A stretch of 64,000 nt of DNA from Chlorogloeopsis sp. ULAP01. Its GTDB lineage: Bacteria > Cyanobacteriota > Cyanobacteriia > Cyanobacteriales > Nostocaceae. Below the pieces are notes generated by a model. It did no database searches and was not told where the DNA came from. It worked only from the letters and a program-made list of their open reading frames with translations. The stretch is taken from NCBI RefSeq assembly GCF_030381805.1, contig NZ_JAUDRH010000012.1, forward strand, positions 62,001-126,000, given 5' to 3'. A program made the translations under genes and the position numbers. Of this stretch, positions 59,606 to 64,000 are shown piece by piece. Position 1 is the stretch's first letter; each line of letters begins with the position of its first letter.

Positions 59606-61765
59606 CTATTCTATTTCTTTGGATTTCCCTTGAGGTGTAGCAGCGGCGACTGTTTGCTTTTGAGGGAAGCTAACAACCTGGGTGGGGGTAAACTGCTGTT
59701 TGATTTCTTCAGCCCGCCATTGTTGCAAGTCCTGCATGATGTATTTGAGGGGGGTGAACTCAATAGTGCTTTCCCCAAGCCTTTGTACCTCGTTTGTTTT
59801 GTGGGTCATGATTTTGAGGTACATTTCCCGCTGGTCGGCGATCGCCAACTTACCATCGTTGTCTTTAAGCTTTTGCAGGATTTCCTCATTATCCTGATTG
59901 AGTGCCCCTCCCCAGGCAAGACCTCCTTTTTTTGTCATCTCTGCCCACTGTTGAGCAATGTAAGGATGTACTTTAACAGGAATATCACCTGCACTTTGGA
60001 TTTGTTGGGGTTGTTGGGCAGGGGGTTGTTGGACGTGTGCTGTTTGTCCGCCCTCGAATATCTGTTCAAGATTGAGTTTGCTGGCGTTTTGGGTAATAAA
60101 CTTTACCTGATTGATGTCGTAGTCACTGATATTTATCTTGGCGACTTCTTTTTTTATCCCCTCCTCAGTTTTAGTTAAGTCAAATTTGACTAATTCCTGA
60201 GTACCCCTTTCCTCAGTTTTTTTAAACAATTGCAAGCTGGCTTTCTTGCCTTGAGGGTCACGGGTGCGTTTAATGGTAAATTCTCCTACAGTAAGTTCAT
60301 CTTTCCCTACTGCCAAAAGAGTATTGTTGAGAGTGTCCAACATCTCGTTTTGTTTGAACACTTCCAGGGTTTTGATAGTGCCAACGGGAGCGAGACTGCC
60401 GAGGGTGTTTGCTACATCTCGGATGTCTGAAGTACTGAGGTTGGGTAGCGTTCCTTTATCTTGCAGGTGTTCGCCTACTATCAGGAATTCTTGGCGTTCG
60501 ACCCCTAACATTTCTTGATTCTGTTTGGTAATTTTGGGTTCCCTGTTTCCCTTACCGGGTTTGAACTCAAAGAGTGAATTTTTCCACCCCTGAAGTTCGT
60601 CACTGCGACGATGAATGCTAATGGTGCCTCCCTCTTGCCGAATTACAAAGGCATCACTTCTATAAATACGGGAACCATCCTGTTCAATGGTGCCGTATTT
60701 TTTCAACATCTCGGTTGCAGCTTTGGCGATATCTTTGTTTTCGCCCTTGTAACGTTCTTTTTTTGCTTGTTTGTTTTTTATCTCGTATACAGGTACTTCT
60801 ACCTGGCGTGCCCACTGCTGCGCTTGTGGTTCTACCCCTGGTGTTTTTGCTACCTGTTGGTAAGTATACTGGGCAGCATATTGTTCTTCTTCCTCCAAAC
60901 TTTCCTTTTTGGGGGTTGCGCGCTTTGCGATTGCGCTTTTCTCTTCTTCCTCAACGAGCTTTTTATTACTGGTAACTGGTATTTCTTCTGAAGTATAGTT
61001 TTCTTTATTTTCTACTTTTTCCTGAAGATTACTGCTGACAAATTCTTTGAGGTTTTCTTCTACTTTACCTGGCTGATTTTCTACTGTTTCTGGGGGTATA
61101 GTTGATACAGTGGACTCAGAATTTTCGAGATTTGAAGGTTGGTTATCTACATTAGTTTCAGATTGTAAATCGCTTTCCTGACCTTCTATAAATTCTTTAG
61201 TATCTTGGTAATTCTTGACAATATCAGATGAAGCAGGTAGTAACTTTACTATTGGTTCGTAAGCTACATCAATAATTTCATCTTGAGAAAGGTTTTTTGT
61301 AATTAAGTTAGTCCTACATTTACCTTCATCATCTTGTTCATAAATGATAATTTTATTACCTGAAGAGGTATAGGCAGTTATTTTAATAGCTGCTTCGTAA
61401 TCTCCAGGTTGATTATCATCTAAATCTGGTACATCTTGTACTAGACGAATGGCAATAGTTTGGGCTTGAAAATCTGTTATTTGTGCGCCTTCTCCTTGGG
61501 TAATAACTTGATGATTTTGAGGGTCGCATAAGTCTATTTTTTGCCATTTGTAAGCTCCAGGGGTAGATTCATCGGGGATCAGATTGTAAGTATCCTTACC
61601 AATTGTGATTGCGATTTTATCTGCTTCTTCTCTTTCTTTAAGTATTTCCCTAATCTTTTTATAAGTCTCAATCAGGATTTTGGCTAAATCCAAAGCTGCT
61701 TGGCTGGTGGTACTGGTTATTTGAAGATAGTTATCTGTTATTTTTTGTTGCTGGGTGTCGAACAT
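59606..61765 (-). CDS. Large hypothetical plasmid protein
   Basis: 719 residues. The N-terminal region (SQAALDLAKILIETYKKIRE) is coiled-coil-like. About 200-310 is acidic low complexity. The middle carries ARQVEVPVYEIKNKQAKKERYK and repeated FTIKR/FVIRQ strands, suggesting tandem beta-rich domains (IYRSDAFVIRQEGGTISIHR; LTVGEFTIKRTRDPQGKKAS). No nuclease or ATPase motif. Next to a coupling protein, it may be a transfer or relaxosome accessory protein; this is guesswork. Confidence 0.6.
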   Translation of the reverse strand: MFDTQQQKITDNYLQITSTTSQAALDLAKILIETYKKIREILKEREEADKIAITIGKDTYNLIPDESTPGAYKWQKIDLCDPQNHQVITQGEGAQITDFQAQTIAIRLVQDVPDLDDNQPGDYEAAIKITAYTSSGNKIIIYEQDDEGKCRTNLITKNLSQDEIIDVAYEPIVKLLPASSDIVKNYQDTKEFIEGQESDLQSETNVDNQPSNLENSESTVSTIPPETVENQPGKVEENLKEFVSSNLQEKVENKENYTSEEIPVTSNKKLVEEEEKSAIAKRATPKKESLEEEEQYAAQYTYQQVAKTPGVEPQAQQWARQVEVPVYEIKNKQAKKERYKGENKDIAKAATEMLKKYGTIEQDGSRIYRSDAFVIRQEGGTISIHRRSDELQGWKNSLFEFKPGKGNREPKITKQNQEMLGVERQEFLIVGEHLQDKGTLPNLSTSDIRDVANTLGSLAPVGTIKTLEVFKQNEMLDTLNNTLLAVGKDELTVGEFTIKRTRDPQGKKASLQLFKKTEERGTQELVKFDLTKTEEGIKKEVAKINISDYDINQVKFITQNASKLNLEQIFEGGQTAHVQQPPAQQPQQIQSAGDIPVKVHPYIAQQWAEMTKKGGLAWGGALNQDNEEILQKLKDNDGKLAIADQREMYLKIMTHKTNEVQRLGESTIEFTPLKYIMQDLQQWRAEEIKQQFTPTQVVSFPQKQTVAAATPQGKSKEIE

Positions 61766-61812
61766 GGTGGTTTTGGTAATCTATCGAGAAATACTGATAA
61801 GTTTTGTATCTA

Positions 61813-63579
61813 TCATGAGAAAAATTCCTTATAGCTATCCACAGGCAATGGTGCATTTCCTGCTTGTACGGGTGCTTGGGGAATTGGGAAACGCTTATCT
61901 ACCTCTTTTACCCTAATATCCAAATCTTCTTGAGTTGGTCGTTTTTGAGTACTTTTACGAGCAAGCTTATTGATAAGTTTGTCCCAATTTTTGCTGTTTT
62001 CTTCCTCCAGTCTGATGATATATTTTGGTACTTTAATATTTTTTAATATGGGTACAGAACCCTCTTTTCTATTATCATAAGCAGGGTTAATAAATACGCA
62101 TTTACCGGGTGGTAACTTGAGAAACTGAGCAGGCTCAAATAATTTCCGAGTTTTCTCTTGGTCGGAGATTGAAATACTAGTTTTCCCCCCGACCATTGAC
62201 CGGGATTTCTGCTTATATTTAATTTCTTCTTCACCAAGGTAAGCACTAAAAATCCTTGCGGATTCTTCTTCACCTGGGTTGAACACAAACTTTGTACCGC
62301 ACGCACCGAGGATAGCTTTGGCGATTTCCTTACCATAGATTTTTTCTAACTGTCCCATGTTTTGCCAACCGAGGATACCGCAGAATCCTTCAGAACGTGA
62401 TTCGTTGAGCCACTTAAATAAGTCTGGTAAGAAAATTGACGGCAGTTCATCGACAGAAACCACAAGCGGCCCAGTTTCTTTCCGCTTTTTGGCGATACTG
62501 CGGGCGACGGTCATATGCATAATAGAGGTCATCAAAGGACCCACTGCATCTCTACGTTCCCTGTCCAACCCAAATATAATCATCTGCTTCTTGCCTACCT
62601 CCAGTGGCAAGGTAGTCTTACCAATAAAGCAACCGAGAGTGTTTTTCGCCATGAAGCGGGTAAACATTAAACTAGCGGTACCGGCGATACCGGCGATGGT
62701 CTTTTCCGAACCAGCCGAGCTAAATAATTGACCAAAAGCTATCCGTATCCACGGGTTAAGGCTAGCAGCCATTAGGCGTTCGACCATCTTTTCGCTCGAC
62801 AGGATAGCCGCTGCGGTCATAATGTCTGCGTACTCACCAAACTCTTTGGTTAGCATTAAAATAGCCTGCGTCAACTGGTCGCCGGCGGGGCCAAAGAATG
62901 CATCTTCAGAGGCATTTCCTAACAGGCGGAAGTTTTTGTTGATAACTGTAGCTAACTGCCGTGCGGTTTCAGCATCGCTACTGTCGCGCAAGAAATCGAT
63001 TGGGTTACATACCTCTGATTCGGGAAATCCCGGTGCAAAGATATGTACGTCATACCCCTTGGATTTGGCATAACTGGCGATTTTAGCTTGACTAGCATAC
63101 TTAAAGTCGTATAATACTATACCAAAATCTTGGTCAATTGCTGAGTAAATCATCGGGTTAATAGCTGAGAAAGATTTACCGCTACCAGGTGCACCAATTA
63201 CGGCAGTCCCGCGTTGGACATCGGGTACATAAACAGGGACTCCCCCACTCCCCTTTGGTGGTTTTTGACCTTTATATCTATGTACTCCAATATACAAGCT
63301 GGCACTGTCGTATTTAGGAGAAGTGATTTGTTTGAGAGCTTTTTTCTTAGCTTGGGCGGTTTCCTTTGCTCCACCCCAATAGCTAGTAGCAAGCTTGCCT
63401 TTTTTGCCATTACTAAAAAGCTGTAAAAGCAACAATAAGCCAATTCCCCCTGCAAGTACCAAGCCTTGGGGTGAGATTAGCTTATCTGTATATATACTAA
63501 AGTCTTGATTGCTGCTTTTTTTATCAGCCTTTACTTCCCTAACAGTTTTAGTTTTGGCTGTTGCCAATAAGTAATTCAT
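61813..63579 (-). CDS. VirD4/TraD-type conjugative coupling ATPase
   Basis: 588 residues. One membrane segment (about 38-55, GLVLAGGIGLLLLLQLF). P-loop GAPGSGKS (129-136) in GTAVIGAPGSGKSFSAINPM; Walker B-like LVVSVDELPSIFLPDL; ILGWQNMGQLEKIYG and a C-terminal TraM-recognition part. Coupling proteins deliver plasmid DNA to a type IV secretion channel. No relaxase or secretion gene is in the window; they may lie to the right. The N-terminus lacks the usual second membrane segment. Confidence 0.85.
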   Translation of the reverse strand: MNYLLATAKTKTVREVKADKKSSNQDFSIYTDKLISPQGLVLAGGIGLLLLLQLFSNGKKGKLATSYWGGAKETAQAKKKALKQITSPKYDSASLYIGVHRYKGQKPPKGSGGVPVYVPDVQRGTAVIGAPGSGKSFSAINPMIYSAIDQDFGIVLYDFKYASQAKIASYAKSKGYDVHIFAPGFPESEVCNPIDFLRDSSDAETARQLATVINKNFRLLGNASEDAFFGPAGDQLTQAILMLTKEFGEYADIMTAAAILSSEKMVERLMAASLNPWIRIAFGQLFSSAGSEKTIAGIAGTASLMFTRFMAKNTLGCFIGKTTLPLEVGKKQMIIFGLDRERRDAVGPLMTSIMHMTVARSIAKKRKETGPLVVSVDELPSIFLPDLFKWLNESRSEGFCGILGWQNMGQLEKIYGKEIAKAILGACGTKFVFNPGEEESARIFSAYLGEEEIKYKQKSRSMVGGKTSISISDQEKTRKLFEPAQFLKLPPGKCVFINPAYDNRKEGSVPILKNIKVPKYIIRLEEENSKNWDKLINKLARKSTQKRPTQEDLDIRVKEVDKRFPIPQAPVQAGNAPLPVDSYKEFFS

Positions 63580-63685
63580 AATTAATATGCGTTAATTTTG
63601 CATAAGGAAATCGAAGAAATATGCGATTTTTTCATTGCATATTTCCTCGTATTTCGTATTGGTGTGTTGAGGAGATTGAGGAAAC

Positions 63686-64000
63686 TTAGGGGGTTACTTT
63701 TTTGGGCACGCTGAGGGGAGTACCAAGGATAATTGGATCTATTTCCCGATAGGTGAAGAAGGGAACGGGGCCAATGAAGTAAGGCGAGCAGCCTAAATCA
63801 ATCCATCCACGCTTGCAGATACGGAAGAACATTGCGGTGCTAATACTGCCGTCCGCCTCGTTAATGTCCCAAATGACTTGTTTAAATGATTTGCCGAAGG
63901 GATGTCTTCCTGTAGGTTCTTTTCCGCCGTTAAGGTTCCCCAAAATGCCGAACCCGCCTTTTACCTTTTGGTCTTTACCAGACATCCACTGTGCACCAAC
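63686..64000 (-). CDS. Hypothetical protein, partial (cut by window edge)
   Basis: The frame is open to the right edge (VGAQW precedes the Met at 63985), so only the C-terminal 104 residues are present: GGFGILGNLNGGKEPTGRHP, FFRICKRGWIDLGCSPYFIG and ILGTPLSVPKK. It precedes the coupling protein on the same strand, so a transfer function is possible. Not recognised. Confidence 0.5.
   Translation of the reverse strand, partial: VGAQWMSGKDQKVKGGFGILGNLNGGKEPTGRHPFGKSFKQVIWDINEADGSISTAMFFRICKRGWIDLGCSPYFIGPVPFFTYREIDPIILGTPLSVPKKVTP

Overview
The window looks like part of a large plasmid, or an integrated plasmid-like element, from a filamentous, probably heterocystous (Nostoc/Anabaena-type) cyanobacterium. 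The evidence is the many GCGATCGC (HIP1) octamers, a XisH/XisI pair, cyanobacterial-style IS701, IS4, IS5 and IS982 elements, TnpB genes, heptanucleotide repeats, an iteron origin beside a Rep gene, and two partition systems. Species and replicon cannot be fixed from sequence alone.

Layout. 1-3000: sugar genes (end of a GT2 glycosyltransferase, a GT4 glycosyltransferase, a GH10 xylanase). 3000-10200: a decay zone of nested IS remnants, small palindromic elements and broken genes, with a 2OG-Fe(II) dioxygenase and a few small intact genes. 10100-16100: plasmid-type hypothetical genes, an HNH nuclease, a tyrosine recombinase and a dead IS701. 16250-24315: maintenance block (ParM-like actin, two SSBs, ParA/ParB, an SSB-tailed protein). 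24391-27164: an intact IS982 beside holB and a frame-split holA. 27200-30730: gene debris, ParDE and a TnpB. 30737-32551: a family-B DNA polymerase. 33787-40225: Rep, ten iterons, a large primase-helicase and a DNA-binding-type protein. 40273-41513: a second TnpB. 41831-53320: a mostly minus-strand block with dnaX, dnaN, an adenine methyltransferase, a PD-(D/E)XK-like protein, a complete PRTRC cassette and a primase-polymerase. 53471-64000: an MrfA/Hrq1-like helicase, XisHI, a Cys-rich DNA-binding-type protein, a DUF6884-like protein and a VirD4/TraD-type coupling protein.

How it fits together. The element carries most of a replisome of its own: Rep with iterons, two primase-type proteins, SSBs, sliding clamp, clamp loader (gamma/tau, delta, delta') and a polymerase. 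The polymerase is family B, and no DnaE is visible here. PolB, PRTRC protein E, a 216-residue protein and the adenine methyltransferase all carry textbook beta-clamp-binding peptides at their ends (QLTLF, QLSLF, QLSLSL). This suggests a set of proteins built around the plasmid clamp. Embedded in the same block is a ubiquitin-like cassette (E1-like ThiF, JAB peptidase, E2-like protein B, Ubl-like protein C, plus E and F). It is translationally coupled to a primase-polymerase, so ubiquitin-like modification of the plasmid replication machinery is the most interesting hypothesis in the window.
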